Counted from the stretch's first letter, positions 1 through 8,769 are shown. The stretch is 64,000 bases of DNA from Oricola nitratireducens (GCF_014904745.1 NZ_JACZCS010000008.1:62001-126000), one strand, 5' to 3'. Notes: generated by a model not told the origin, from the sequence alone. Made by a program: numbers and translations.

Positions 1-175
1 GATGGCCATGGACGCCGGTGGCGGAGCCGCCGGAGAACATCACCATCGGATTGGGACCCTCGTCAATGCGATTCATCGAGATCGACAGGACTTCCTCGTA
101 GAAGCGCCTGGCGGCATCGAGATCGGTAACCGGGATCTCAAACCAGACGGCGGTGTTTTTCGGTTGTTCGGACAT
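1..175 (-). CDS. VOC (glyoxalase/dioxygenase fold) family protein, N-terminal part only
   Basis: Only the first 58 codons are inside the window; the gene runs off the left edge. The protein begins MSEQPKNTAVWFEIPVTDLD and continues with a segment typical of the first beta-alpha-beta unit of vicinal-oxygen-chelate proteins (AARRFYEEVL). Proteins of this fold act in glyoxalase, resistance or dioxygenase reactions; the substrate cannot be read from this fragment. The ATG is followed by a good VOC N-terminus, and a perfect 11-bp inverted repeat lies about 50 bp upstream. The same palindrome precedes a second VOC gene near 52.4 kb, which suggests joint regulation. Confidence 0.8.
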   Translation of the reverse strand, partial: MSEQPKNTAVWFEIPVTDLDAARRFYEEVLSISMNRIDEGPNPMVMFSGGSATGVHGH

Positions 176-222
176 GGCGGTCTTCCTTGCTGGAATTGAT
201 TGACAACCGAAGTCTCGCACAG

Positions 223-250
223 CCCTCCTGACACCATTCTGTCAGGAGGG
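223..250. promoter_or_regulatory. Palindromic operator candidate upstream of VOC gene (copy 1)
   Basis: Perfect 11-bp arms (CCCTCCTGACA and its complement) are separated by six bases. The 24-bp core at 225-248 matches the element at 52508-52531 at 22 positions, including both 8-bp arms. Both copies sit 50-62 bp upstream of a VOC-family start codon. The repeat also lies directly after the stop of the SDR gene, so a terminator role is possible, but no T-run follows, and copy 2 has no gene ending beside it. An operator is the better explanation. Confidence 0.6.
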
Positions 251-251
251 T

Positions 252-1043
252 CTAGTCCTCGTCGGGAACGGCGACCGTGTAGTTCAGCGCCAGCCGGCCG
301 CCATCGGCATAGATCGTCTGGCCGGTGACGTAGCTGGCGTCGTTCGAGGCGAGGAAGGACACGACGGAAGCGATTTCCGAGGTCTCGCCGATCCTGAGCA
401 GCGGCGTGCGCGACAGGATGCGGTTGCGGGCCTCCGGATCGTCGTTCACCGAGGCGAGCATTTCCGTCATGATCGAGCCGGGGCCGACGGCGTTGACGCG
501 GATGCCATAAGGGGCGAGCGACATCGCCATCACCTTGGTGAGCTGGTTCACGCCGCCCTTGGAGACGCAATAGGGCACCTGGTTGGGAATCGCGACCGCG
601 CCGTTGATCGACGACATGTTGACGATCGCGCCCGCCGGTCCGCCATTCCTGACCTTCTCGACCATCAGCCGGGCGGCGGCCTGGCCGCACAGGAAGGCGC
701 CCTTGATGTTGACGCGCATGACGCGGTCGAAATCCTCCTCGGAAATGTCGAGGAAATCGTCACCATGGACGATGCCGGCATTGTTGACGAGGACGTCGAT
801 GTCGCCGAAGGCGTCCATCGTCGAGGCCATCAGATTGTGGACGGAGAGCCGGTCGCCGACATCTGTGCCGATGAAGCGGACCTCGCCAAGCGACGCCAGT
901 TCCTTCTCGGCGGTCGCGCCCTTCCTTTCGTCGATATCGGCGAGCGCGACGCGCGCGCCGTCCTGCAGCAGGCGCTTCGCGATCGCGTATCCGATACCCT
1001 GCGCGCCGCCGGTGACGATTGCGTTCTTGCCGTCCAGTGCCAT
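252..1043 (-). CDS. SDR-family NAD(P)-dependent oxidoreductase
   Basis: A 263-residue classical short-chain dehydrogenase/reductase. The cofactor motif TGGAQGIG is at residues 11-18, the NNAG motif at about 87-90, and the catalytic Ser at about 144, Tyr158 and Lys162 (YCVSK). An acidic residue at the end of the second beta strand (ALADID) favours NAD(H) over NADP(H). The length is typical of the 3-oxoacyl-ACP reductase/glucose dehydrogenase type; the substrate is unknown. It is followed on the same strand by the truncated VOC gene, and the VOC palindrome lies in the gap. The TadE/TadG-type genes upstream on the same strand are probably not functionally linked. Confidence 0.85.
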   Translation of the reverse strand: MALDGKNAIVTGGAQGIGYAIAKRLLQDGARVALADIDERKGATAEKELASLGEVRFIGTDVGDRLSVHNLMASTMDAFGDIDVLVNNAGIVHGDDFLDISEEDFDRVMRVNIKGAFLCGQAAARLMVEKVRNGGPAGAIVNMSSINGAVAIPNQVPYCVSKGGVNQLTKVMAMSLAPYGIRVNAVGPGSIMTEMLASVNDDPEARNRILSRTPLLRIGETSEIASVVSFLASNDASYVTGQTIYADGGRLALNYTVAVPDED

Positions 1044-1105
1044 GTCAGCTCTCCCTTCGAGTTGTCGGGGAGTGCTAGGCCCTGCACGCGGCGGGCGTCA
1101 AGCCG

Positions 1106-1831
1106 TCACAGACCGTAGTTGGACCCGTCCGAGCATTTGTCGGTCATCGGATCGGAGGCGCTCGAATCGAGTCCCAGCGAGGTCACGTAACGCAACGGGA
1201 AAAACCGCACGACGTCGAACTGGGTGTGGGTGACCGTGTTGTCGGCGGGGTTGAAGTCGAAGACGCCGAGATAGTTGATCGCCGGCGCGACCCAGAGCCG
1301 GCCCGCGATCTGGACATAGGTCTGGCCGGCGATGCGCAGTCCGTCGGGAATGTCGATCAGTTCGCCCGGCTTGACTTCGCTTTCGGTATCCATGTCCTCG
1401 GGCGTGCGGAAATACTCCCAGCGCACCCGGCCTCTGAGGTCGCCGGTGACCGTTTCCGTGGCCGGGTCCTGCACCGTGACGACGCGGATGACATAGCGGA
1501 AGTCGAGCGCGCCGTCGCGGGTGAAGTCGTTGCCGGTCGGGCGCGGACGGCGGGCCCAGTTGCCGGCGGCGTAGGACGAGTAGACAAGCTCCGCGACCTT
1601 GTCGAGGCGCGAGCAGGTCATGTCCCTGGTCTGCGAAGCCATGACGTCGCCGACGGAATAGTAGTGCTTCGTGCCGCGCTTGATCTGGGTGTAGATCGTC
1701 GCCGCGTCCCAGCTGAGGAACCCGAGCATGATGAAGATCGGCAGGACGAACGCCATTTCCACGGCGATTGCCGCGCGGGTGTTTTTCCGGAAGGCGCGGA
1801 ACGTGTCTCGAAAGAAGGCGATCGTCTGCAT
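1106..1831 (-). CDS. TadE/TadG-type pilus assembly protein
   Basis: About 241 residues. After a short basic N-terminus comes the TadE-like segment AAIAVEMAFVLPIFIMLGFL, a single hydrophobic helix with the conserved Glu of pseudopilin-like proteins. The remaining ~190 residues are predicted to be extracytoplasmic, with a few cysteines near the end. TadE-like proteins are minor pilin-like parts of Flp/Tad type IVb secretion systems. The ATG was preferred over a GTG two codons upstream because GGAG lies about nine bases before it. The neighbouring gene on the same strand belongs to the same family, and a VWA-domain relative lies divergently. No tad ATPase or secretin gene is in the window. Confidence 0.75.
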   Translation of the reverse strand: MQTIAFFRDTFRAFRKNTRAAIAVEMAFVLPIFIMLGFLSWDAATIYTQIKRGTKHYYSVGDVMASQTRDMTCSRLDKVAELVYSSYAAGNWARRPRPTGNDFTRDGALDFRYVIRVVTVQDPATETVTGDLRGRVRWEYFRTPEDMDTESEVKPGELIDIPDGLRIAGQTYVQIAGRLWVAPAINYLGVFDFNPADNTVTHTQFDVVRFFPLRYVTSLGLDSSASDPMTDKCSDGSNYGL

Positions 1832-1844
1832 GGTCACCGCTCCG

Positions 1845-2339
1845 TCAGTAGGGTTCGGTCATGAATGTCAGGCCCGCTTTCGCCGTGATGGCGTCGTCGC
1901 CGAAGATGACGCTCGTCAGGAAAAGCTTGGGAACCTCGATACGCGCCTCGACACGCATCAGCACGCCCGAAGCGCCGGCATCGACCGTGTTAGTGACGTC
2001 GGAATCCTTGTACAGGTCGAAATCGTTGGTGAAGGTCTGCACCTGGATCTGCAAGTTGGTCATGCAGTCGGGAATCGAGATGTTGGAGCAGATCTCGTTG
2101 CGGTACCACTCTTCCGGGTTCCAGCCATTGGCGAGCATCGTCGTGTAGACGTGGCCGGTGCGGATGCTGTCGATCGCGTCCTCGACGGCGCGCTGGATCG
2201 ATGTCGACGTGTAGGCGAAATAGGTAATTTCGAAGACCGAGGACATGACAGCGAAGAATACCGGCGCCAGGATCGCGAATTCCACGGCCGCGACGCCGTC
2301 TTTGTCCCTGAAAAGGAAAGTTCTTATGCGCTTGATCAT
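1845..2339 (-). CDS. TadE-family pilus assembly protein
   Basis: About 164 residues. The N-terminal segment DGVAAVEFAILAPVFFAVM is a textbook TadE motif, with Glu in the hydrophobic helix behind a basic stretch (IKRIRTFLFRDK). The rest is a predicted periplasmic domain containing two closely spaced Cys residues (CSNISIPDC). It probably assembles with the Flp/Tad pilus or a related envelope structure. The chosen ATG has GGGGG a few bases upstream; an in-frame ATG four codons earlier is possible. It sits 13 bp before the other TadE/TadG-type gene and is likely cotranscribed with it. The promoter would lie in the AT-rich 150-bp gap shared with the divergent VWA gene. Confidence 0.8.
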   Translation of the reverse strand: MIKRIRTFLFRDKDGVAAVEFAILAPVFFAVMSSVFEITYFAYTSTSIQRAVEDAIDSIRTGHVYTTMLANGWNPEEWYRNEICSNISIPDCMTNLQIQVQTFTNDFDLYKDSDVTNTVDAGASGVLMRVEARIEVPKLFLTSVIFGDDAITAKAGLTFMTEPY

Positions 2340-2488
2340 GGCCCCCACCATTTCAGCCGTGCCTTAGCGTAAGGAGAGATTGATCGAGAAAAAATTAAAC
2401 CAGTAGTTTCAATTTTAAGCACAGGGGAAAACTTGTCTTAATTTACCCGACGGTAACCTCTCCGTGGCTGGCACGAGGGGTTAGAACA

Positions 2489-4399
2489 ATGATGAATTTG
2501 CTTCGTCGTTTCCGACGCGATGAGCGCGGCGCCGCATACATCATGACCGCGCTTTCGCTGATACCGATCTTCGGAATGACCGCGCTCGCGGTGGATTACG
2601 TGATCGCCGATCGCAACAAGACCGAAATCCAGACCTCGGTGGAGACCGTCGCGCTGCATCTTGCAAAGCGGATCGCGCTCGATCCGAACCAGGATGCCGA
2701 CACGCTCATCGCCGAGGGCAAGAAGATCATGGCCGCGACGACCAAGCTTGATCTCGGTTACGACGAGTTCACGGTCGATCCGACGACGGGACGCGTGCGC
2801 CTGAATGCGTACACGATGCAGGACACCTATTTCATGCACATATTCGGGCATCCGCAACTGAAGGTCGCCGCCCGCGCCGAGGCGCGCTTCGGGCGCACCG
2901 ACATCGAGGTTGCACTCGCCATGGACGTGTCGGGCTCGATGAATACCGCCACGACGGTCAAGGACGACAGCGGCAATACCATTTCGTCGACGCGCATCAA
3001 GGACGCCAAGAAGGCGGCCAAGAAGCTGGTGGCGTCGGCCGCCGGCAACGTTTCCAACATCGAGAACGCGGATATCGCCTTCTCCGTCATTCCGTGGCAT
3101 TCGACGGTCGTCGTCGGCACCGAATACAAGAATGCGTGGTGGGTCGACTGGGCAGGGCGCTCGCATGCGCATTACCGCTACCTGCCGCCGTTCAAGCGGA
3201 ACGCCGGCGGCCAGACGGGCGACATGTATTTCGACGTTCCGGACTCGGAAGCCTATGACGGCTCCAGCACGCTGGACGAGTATGTCTCCTGGCGGCCGCA
3301 GTTGGTGAGCGAGGTTTTCCCGGCCTCGGTCACCGTTCCGGAGCCGTCCCCGGGCATCGACGTCGATGCGCTGAAGGCGCTGCCGAATATCGGCGTCGTC
3401 ACGCGCAAGGACGTGTTCGACATGTTCACCAACGAGGACTGGGCCGGCTGCTTCGAACACCGCTACGGGGACTACATGTTCTCCAGCGCGGCGCCCGACT
3501 CGCAGATCGGCGACTCGCTCTTCGTGCCCTATATGGCGCCCGACGAGCGCGGCCAGTCGAGCGAGGAGCCGTGGTCGACCAGCAGCAGCGGCAATATCGA
3601 GTACAATCCGTTCGACGGAACCAATCTCGACAACTACCGCAACAATTATCTCGACGATCTCGGCGCCAGCACGGATGCGGACAATGACTGGCTGACCATG
3701 CAGGACGGCAGCTATTATTCGAGCGACGCCAAGGAGATCTATTCGCGGGCGCGCATCTTCAACACCGCGAAATACGATTATCCGGCGAATTCGCGGACCC
3801 TTTCGAAATCGACCTACCGCTACGGGCCAAATGGCTTTTGCTATGGTGAGAAGATGCTGCCGCTGACGAACGATCTCGACACGATCAACGCGAAGATCGA
3901 CGCGATGGTGGCGAAGGGCGCAACCGACATCACTACCGGGCTCGAATGGGCTTGGCACACGCTGACGCCGCAGGAGCCCTTCACCCAGGCCAAGCCGCTC
4001 GGCGAAGCGCAGAAGATCCTGGTGCTGATGACGGACGGCCAGAACATTCCCGGTTTCGGCGGCTACTCCCAGGAATACATGAACAGCTACACGTCGTTCG
4101 GTTTCCCGAAAGACGACCTGCTGAACCGGGGCATCGGCCTCTACGGCAACGACACCGACACGATCTCGATGTTCGACGACGGCACGAAGCGGTTCTGCGA
4201 CGCGATCAAGGCGGAGGGCATCACGCTGTACTTCGTCTATTTCGGCGAAGCCTCGGTGGATTCGGTCGATCTCGTCAACCACTGCGCCTCGTCGGCCGAG
4301 ACCGCGATCGTCGCCTCGAACAGCGACGAACTGATCGACGCCTTCGAGAAGATCGGCGAGAATATCGGCAAGCTCAGGCTGACCTACTACCAGAACTGA
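2489..4399 (+). CDS. TadG-like protein with von Willebrand factor A domain
   Basis: A 636-residue protein. An N-terminal TadE/TadG-type helix (residues 14-38, ALSLIPIFGMTALAVDYV) follows the basic MMNLLRRFRR start. A VWA domain begins near residue 140 with the MIDAS motif DVSGSM (residues 146-151) and is split by a roughly 300-residue Tyr/Asp/Ser-rich insertion. The domain resumes at about 500 (KILVLMTDGQNIPG). The family is tied to Flp/Tad pili or cell-surface adhesion, and the MIDAS motif predicts metal-dependent ligand binding outside the membrane. It is divergent from two TadE-type genes. No other tad genes are nearby, so this may be an accessory locus serving machinery elsewhere. Confidence 0.8.
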   Translation: MMNLLRRFRRDERGAAYIMTALSLIPIFGMTALAVDYVIADRNKTEIQTSVETVALHLAKRIALDPNQDADTLIAEGKKIMAATTKLDLGYDEFTVDPTTGRVRLNAYTMQDTYFMHIFGHPQLKVAARAEARFGRTDIEVALAMDVSGSMNTATTVKDDSGNTISSTRIKDAKKAAKKLVASAAGNVSNIENADIAFSVIPWHSTVVVGTEYKNAWWVDWAGRSHAHYRYLPPFKRNAGGQTGDMYFDVPDSEAYDGSSTLDEYVSWRPQLVSEVFPASVTVPEPSPGIDVDALKALPNIGVVTRKDVFDMFTNEDWAGCFEHRYGDYMFSSAAPDSQIGDSLFVPYMAPDERGQSSEEPWSTSSSGNIEYNPFDGTNLDNYRNNYLDDLGASTDADNDWLTMQDGSYYSSDAKEIYSRARIFNTAKYDYPANSRTLSKSTYRYGPNGFCYGEKMLPLTNDLDTINAKIDAMVAKGATDITTGLEWAWHTLTPQEPFTQAKPLGEAQKILVLMTDGQNIPGFGGYSQEYMNSYTSFGFPKDDLLNRGIGLYGNDTDTISMFDDGTKRFCDAIKAEGITLYFVYFGEASVDSVDLVNHCASSAETAIVASNSDELIDAFEKIGENIGKLRLTYYQN

Positions 4400-4435
4400 G
4401 CGGCGACGAGCGCCAGGACACCATCCTCCCGAACG

Positions 4436-4463
4436 AGACAGCCCCGCCATGGCGGGGCTGTCT
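4436..4463. terminator. Bidirectional hairpin between convergent genes
   Basis: A perfect 13-bp inverted repeat (AGACAGCCCCGCC and its complement) with an AT centre sits between the convergent VWA and prpE genes. T-runs are weak on both sides, but position and stem strength fit a shared transcription end. Confidence 0.7.
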
Positions 4464-4474
4464 TGCATCCGGCC

Positions 4475-6412
4475 TCAGGCGGCGGCCTGGCCGACCCTTC
4501 TTTGCTTCAGCGTATCGCCGATTTCGTCGAGGATCACGGGATCGTCGATCGTCGCCGGCATCTTCCAGTCTTCGCCGTCGGCGATCTTCTGCATGGTGCC
4601 GCGCAGGATCTTGCCGGAGCGGGTCTTGGGCAGGCGGCCTACGGTGAGCGCGATCTTGAAGGCGGCGACGGGGCCGATCTCGTCGCGCACGAGCTTGACG
4701 ACTTCCTTCTCGATCTCCTCGGCGGAGCGGTCGACGCCGGAATTGAGCACGATGAAGCCGGCGGGCAATTGCCCCTTCAACTGGTCCGCGATGCCGATGA
4801 CGGCGCATTCGGCGACGTCCGGATGGCCGGCGATGACCTCCTCCATCGCTCCGGTGGACAGGCGGTGGCCGGCGACGTTGATGATGTCGTCGGTGCGGGC
4901 CATGATGAAGAGATAGCCGTCCTCGTCCATGTAGCCGGCGTCCGACGTCTTGTAGTAGCCCGGGAACTCGTCGAGATAGGCCGAGCGGAAGCGCTCGTCG
5001 GCGTTCCACAGCGTCGGCAGGCAGGACGGCGGCAGCGGCAGCTTGACGACGATGTTGCCGAGCGTGCCCGGCGCAACCGGATGTCCGGCGTCGTCGATTA
5101 TCTGGACGTCGTAACCCGGCATGGCCACCGTTGGCGAACCGATTTTCACCGGCAGCGCGCCGAGGCCGAGCGGATTTCCGGCGATGGCCCAGCCGGTCTC
5201 GGTCTGCCACCAGTGGTCGATGACCGGGACGCCGAGCTTTTCCTGCGCCCATTTGATGGTGTCCGGGTCGGCGCGTTCGCCGGCGAGAAACAGCGAGCGC
5301 AGGCCCGAGAGGTCGTATTTCGGGATGAATTCGCCTTTCGGATCTTCCTTCTTGATCGCCCGGAAGGCGGTCGGCGCGGTGAACAGCGAGGCGACCTTGT
5401 ATTCCTCGATGATGCGCCAGAAGGTGCCGGCGTCGGGCGTGCCGACCGGCTTGCCCTCGAACAGGATGGTCGTCGCGCCGTAGATCAGCGGCGCGTAGAC
5501 GATGTAGGAATGGCCGACGACCCAGCCGACATCCGATGCCGCCCAGAAGACCTCGCCCGGCTTGACGCCGTAGAGCGCGTCCATGGACCAGTTGAGCGCG
5601 ACCATGTGGCCGCCATTGTCGCGGACGACGCCCTTGGGCTGGCCGGTGGTGCCGGAGGTGTAGAGGATGTAGAGCGGATCGGTCGCCTCGACGGGAACGC
5701 AGGGCACTTTCGTACCGGCCTCCATGTGGGCCCAGACCGATGCGGCGTAGTCGACGTCGCGGCCCGGCTCGAGGTCGTAGGGGTGTTCCTCGCGTTCGAG
5801 GACCAGGCAATGCGCGGGCTTTGCCTTCGCCATGGAAATCGCGTTGTCGAGCAACGGCTTGTAGGGCACCTGGCGGGCCGGCTCGATGCCGCAGGAGGCG
5901 GAGATGACGACCTTGGGGTGGCAATCGTCGATGCGGGTTGCCAGTTCGTGGGCGGCGAAACCGCCGAAGACGACGGAGTGGACGGCGCCGAGGCGCGCGC
6001 AAGCGAGCATCGCGAAGGCCGCTTCGGGAACCATCGGCATGTAGATCAGGACGCGGTCGCCCTTTTCGACGCCGAGATCGCGCAGCACGGCGGCGAGCGC
6101 CTCGACCTCGCGGAGCAGTTCGGCAAAGGTGATCCGGCGTTTCCTGCCGGTGATCGGGCTGTCATAGATGATCGCGTCCTGCTGGCCGCGCCCGGCCTCG
6201 ACGTGGCGGTCGACGGCGTTGTAGCAGGTGTTGCACTGCGCGCCGGTGAACCAGCGGCCGTAGACGCCGGCTTCACCGTCGAACACCTTGTCCCATGGCT
6301 TCACCCAGTCGATGGCGTCGGCCAGGCCGGCCCAGAACCCTTCCGGATCCTGCTTCCATTCAGAGTGAACCGCGTAGTAGCGCGATGTTTCGCTGTTGGC
6401 CGTATCCGTCAT
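4475..6412 (-). CDS. prpE: Propionyl-CoA synthetase (acyl-CoA synthetase, AMP-forming)
   Basis: A 645-residue ANL-superfamily enzyme that activates propionate with ATP and CoA through an acyl-adenylate. The N-terminal acetyl/propionyl-CoA synthetase domain starts SRYYAVHSEWKQDPEGFW. The phosphate-binding loop YTSGTTGQPKG lies near residue 250. The C-terminal catalytic lysine motif TRSGKIL is near residue 600. The sequence reads closer to PrpE (AVHSVVFGGFAAHELATRID) than to AcsA; acetate may also be a substrate. The ATG at 6412 has a strong GGGAGGA ribosome site, which rules out the longer upstream frame. It is probably transcribed alone and ends at a strong hairpin. No methylcitrate-cycle genes are adjacent. 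Confidence 0.88.
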   Translation of the reverse strand: MTDTANSETSRYYAVHSEWKQDPEGFWAGLADAIDWVKPWDKVFDGEAGVYGRWFTGAQCNTCYNAVDRHVEAGRGQQDAIIYDSPITGRKRRITFAELLREVEALAAVLRDLGVEKGDRVLIYMPMVPEAAFAMLACARLGAVHSVVFGGFAAHELATRIDDCHPKVVISASCGIEPARQVPYKPLLDNAISMAKAKPAHCLVLEREEHPYDLEPGRDVDYAASVWAHMEAGTKVPCVPVEATDPLYILYTSGTTGQPKGVVRDNGGHMVALNWSMDALYGVKPGEVFWAASDVGWVVGHSYIVYAPLIYGATTILFEGKPVGTPDAGTFWRIIEEYKVASLFTAPTAFRAIKKEDPKGEFIPKYDLSGLRSLFLAGERADPDTIKWAQEKLGVPVIDHWWQTETGWAIAGNPLGLGALPVKIGSPTVAMPGYDVQIIDDAGHPVAPGTLGNIVVKLPLPPSCLPTLWNADERFRSAYLDEFPGYYKTSDAGYMDEDGYLFIMARTDDIINVAGHRLSTGAMEEVIAGHPDVAECAVIGIADQLKGQLPAGFIVLNSGVDRSAEEIEKEVVKLVRDEIGPVAAFKIALTVGRLPKTRSGKILRGTMQKIADGEDWKMPATIDDPVILDEIGDTLKQRRVGQAAA

Positions 6413-6565
6413 GGCGCGACATTCCTCCCAGCATGCACATGAACTCATCCGGGCTGGCGCCCGATTATGGTTCATTCCTGCCAGAACGGATGCTATTCGT
6501 CCATCTGACTAACGCATAGTCGCGACAAAGCCGCACAGGCCGAAAGTCGAATCCGCGGGGGAACC

Positions 6566-6721
6566 TTGGTTAAAATTCTGAGCGTGTTCGTGATCCTGGC
6601 GATGATCATTCAGATCATCAAACCGATCGGCCTGCCGGGACTGCGCAAGCGCGCCGATTTCTGGAAACTGCCGCTAGCCGGTTTTGTGGTGATCGTCGTG
6701 ATCAGCACGTTGCAGTTTTAA
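6566..6721 (+). CDS. Small hydrophobic protein of 51 residues (TTG start)
   Basis: The frame reads MVKILSVFVILAMIIQIIKP and continues with a short basic Gly/Leu/Pro turn, then DFWKLPLAGFVVIVVISTLQ. That gives two membrane helices joined by a basic loop. The proposed start is TTG with GGGGGA six bases upstream; an in-frame GTG six codons later is the alternative. Similar small Hyphomicrobiales proteins with a central Leu-Pro-Gly-Leu-Arg loop are remembered, but this was not checked. Its last 48 bases overlap the 3' end of the convergent SGNH hydrolase gene. Function is unknown; a membrane peptide is the most that can be said. Confidence 0.55.
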   Translation: MVKILSVFVILAMIIQIIKPIGLPGLRKRADFWKLPLAGFVVIVVISTLQF

Positions 6722-7447
6722 AACATTGCTCGGTTCGGGCATGTCGACGAGATAACCGGCGAGGTGTTCCGCCCAGGAGCGGTAGCCGGCCGGCCCGGCA
6801 TGGAAACCGTCGCGGGCAAAGCCCTGCGGACCGTGGATCGGCACCGGTTCGGCGGCGACGGCGCCGCGTTCGCCGCACAGGCGCGCACCCATGGAATTTA
6901 TCAGTTCGGCGCGCATCTGCAGGATACGGCCGAGGGCGCGCGGCAGCGCCGGGATCCTGGTCATGTCGGCGACCGGCGCCCAGACGATACGGGCCTGCGG
7001 GAAGCGGGCATGCGCGGTGTAGAGCAGGGTGCCGAAGCTCTTCTTGAAGCGTCGGATGACATGGAAGTTCTTCATGTCGTTGGTGCCGACGGCCAGCACC
7101 ACATGGGTGAAGTCACGCCGTTCGACATGCGGCAGGACGTGGTCGCGCAGATCCGCCGATGTGGCGGAATTGGCGCCCGCGGCGCGCCAGTAGACCGGGC
7201 GGCCGGTGCGCTCGGCAACCGTTCTGGCGAGATTGAAGGTGAGGGTGTCTTCCAGCGCAGTCATGCCGACAGCGGCGACGGATGAATCGCCCGTGACGAG
7301 AAGCCGGATTTCCTCGCCCTTGCCGGGGAAGCGGCCCTCATGGGGAATGGATGCCGGATGCAGGCGCTCGATCCGCAGCCGAACGGCTATGCCCTGCCAG
7401 ACATAGACGGGAAACGCGATCCAGGTGAACAGCGCCTTGGACAACAT
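6674..7447 (-). CDS. SGNH/GDSL-family hydrolase
   Basis: About 257 residues with the SGNH blocks in order: GDSS in LLVTGDSSVAAVGM (nucleophile Ser), a central Asn-containing region, GTND in VVLAVGTNDMKN, and the Asp-x-x-His pair in DGFHAGPAG near the C-terminus. This fold covers esterases, lipases and acetyl-xylan or peptidoglycan deacetylases; the substrate is unknown. A hydrophobic stretch (ALFTWIAFPVYVWQGIAV) at the N-terminus may be a membrane anchor or signal. The ATG was preferred over a TTG seven codons upstream, with GAGAG about eleven bases before it. The 3' end overlaps the 51-residue ORF on the other strand. Confidence 0.82.
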   Translation of the reverse strand: MLSKALFTWIAFPVYVWQGIAVRLRIERLHPASIPHEGRFPGKGEEIRLLVTGDSSVAAVGMTALEDTLTFNLARTVAERTGRPVYWRAAGANSATSADLRDHVLPHVERRDFTHVVLAVGTNDMKNFHVIRRFKKSFGTLLYTAHARFPQARIVWAPVADMTRIPALPRALGRILQMRAELINSMGARLCGERGAVAAEPVPIHGPQGFARDGFHAGPAGYRSWAEHLAGYLVDMPEPSNVLKLQRADHDDHHKTG

Positions 7448-7567
7448 GATCGGGGCATTCTCTCGCAATCAAAAACCGCGGCGCCGGCGGGGCGCCACGG
7501 TTGCATATAGAGACCGCGGACGTCTCAGCAATATGACAGCGCGGTGAAGGCCGCGGTTCCCGGCGGC

Positions 7568-8461
7568 TCAGCCGGCCCGGGAGGCCTCGAAAATGCTGTC
7601 AATCGCCGCGCCCAGCTTGGCGTCGAATTCCGCGTCGCTCTGGTCGGCCGACAGGCCCTCGGTCAGCGCGCGCGAGAACGAGGCGATGACGCCGGTGTTC
7701 TTCGCCAGAAGCGCGTTCGCCTCGTCGCGGGAATAGCCGCCCGACAGCGCGACCACGCGCATGACGCGCGGATCGTCGACAAGCGATTTGTAGAGATTTG
7801 CCCTGGTCGGAAGGGTCAGCTTCAACATGATCTGCTTGCCGGCCGGAACGCCGTCGAGATGCTTCGTGATCTCGGCGAGGAGAATGTCTTCCGCCTCGGC
7901 CTTGTCGTCGATCGAGATCGTGACCTCCGGCTCGATGATCGGGACGAGGCCATGCGACAGGATCTGCTTTCCGATCTCGAATTGCTGGTCGACAATTGCC
8001 GCGATGCCCTTGGGATTGGCGGCGTCGATAACCGAGCGCATCTTGGTGCCGAAGACGCCCTTGGCAACCGCGCGTTCCAGCAGCGCATCGAGATCCGGCA
8101 TCGGCTTCATCAGCTTGACGCCGTCGGCCGCCTCGGCGAGGCCCTTGTCGACTTTCAGGAAGGGCACGACGCCGCGCTTTTCCCAGAGATACTGCGCCGT
8201 CGGCACGCCGTCGATTTCGCGGTCCATGGTCTGTTCGAACAGGATCGCGCCCATCACCTTGTCGCCGGTAAAGGCGGGCGACTTGATGATCCGCGTGCGC
8301 ATCTGGTGCACGAGATCGAACATCTCGCCGTCATTCGACCAGGCGCTTTCCGGGACGCCGTAAAGTTTCAGCGCTTTCGGCGTCGAGCCGCCCGACTGGT
8401 CGAGGGCCGCGATAAAGCCGTCCTTGTTCGCGACCTGTGCCGCCATATCCGCTTGCGTCAT
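7568..8461 (-). CDS. Class I fructose-bisphosphate aldolase
   Basis: A 297-residue enzyme that interconverts fructose 1,6-bisphosphate with dihydroxyacetone phosphate and glyceraldehyde 3-phosphate in glycolysis and gluconeogenesis. Class I features are the N-terminal [13 protein letters not shown] segment (residues 19-31) and the likely Schiff-base lysine in QIMLKLTLP (about Lys214). There are no class II zinc motifs. A longer frame exists upstream, but the ATG at 8461 has GGGAGA in front and starts at the usual family position. It lies on the same strand as pgk, gap and tkt, as expected for the rhizobial glycolytic block, but an inserted pair on the other strand separates it from pgk. Confidence 0.9.
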   Translation of the reverse strand: MTQADMAAQVANKDGFIAALDQSGGSTPKALKLYGVPESAWSNDGEMFDLVHQMRTRIIKSPAFTGDKVMGAILFEQTMDREIDGVPTAQYLWEKRGVVPFLKVDKGLAEAADGVKLMKPMPDLDALLERAVAKGVFGTKMRSVIDAANPKGIAAIVDQQFEIGKQILSHGLVPIIEPEVTISIDDKAEAEDILLAEITKHLDGVPAGKQIMLKLTLPTRANLYKSLVDDPRVMRVVALSGGYSRDEANALLAKNTGVIASFSRALTEGLSADQSDAEFDAKLGAAIDSIFEASRAG

Positions 8462-8602
8462 CCAATTCTCCCGAAGTCTACAAAATTCCAAAACGTTCAG
8501 CGCCAGCCAAAGCTCCGGCACCGGGTCATTTCCAGTCTACCCTGATCGTCACGCGGAATTATCAGAGCACTGTAACAGGGGAAATAAGCCGAAAGGCTGC
8601 TT

Positions 8603-8629
8603 AAACGATTGAATTTTTTTCAATCGTTT
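8603..8629. promoter_or_regulatory. AT-rich palindrome in the 308-bp divergent region between the aldolase and flavodoxin-like genes
   Basis: The 308 bases between the aldolase gene and the flavodoxin-like gene hold no convincing coding frame. Their main feature is an 11-bp perfect inverted repeat (AAACGATTGAA and its complement) around five Ts, 142 bp upstream of the aldolase start. It could be an operator for a regulator of the glycolytic block, for example of LacI type, or a transcription terminator reading either way, because A/T runs flank it. Its position between divergent genes favours an operator. Confidence 0.4.
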
Positions 8630-8769
8630 TAATCGCGTAAAAAATTGCAGTGAATGTTAAAATCTTTAATCGCGGCCACCCGGACATTCCCGCATTGACC
8701 GCCGTCAAGGCCGTTTCATCTTCCGCGGTTATCCTGCCGCAAACGACGTCTGCAAGCGAGGATGGGACG

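Noticed and set aside
2438-4468. A 676-codon open frame antisense to the VWA gene
   Set aside because: High GC gives long open frames in antisense. It is Arg/Val-rich without any motif, while the plus-strand frame carries a TadG helix and a MIDAS site.
4463-6442. A 659-codon open frame antisense to prpE
   Set aside because: It mirrors the prpE codon pattern and has no recognisable domain or ribosome site.
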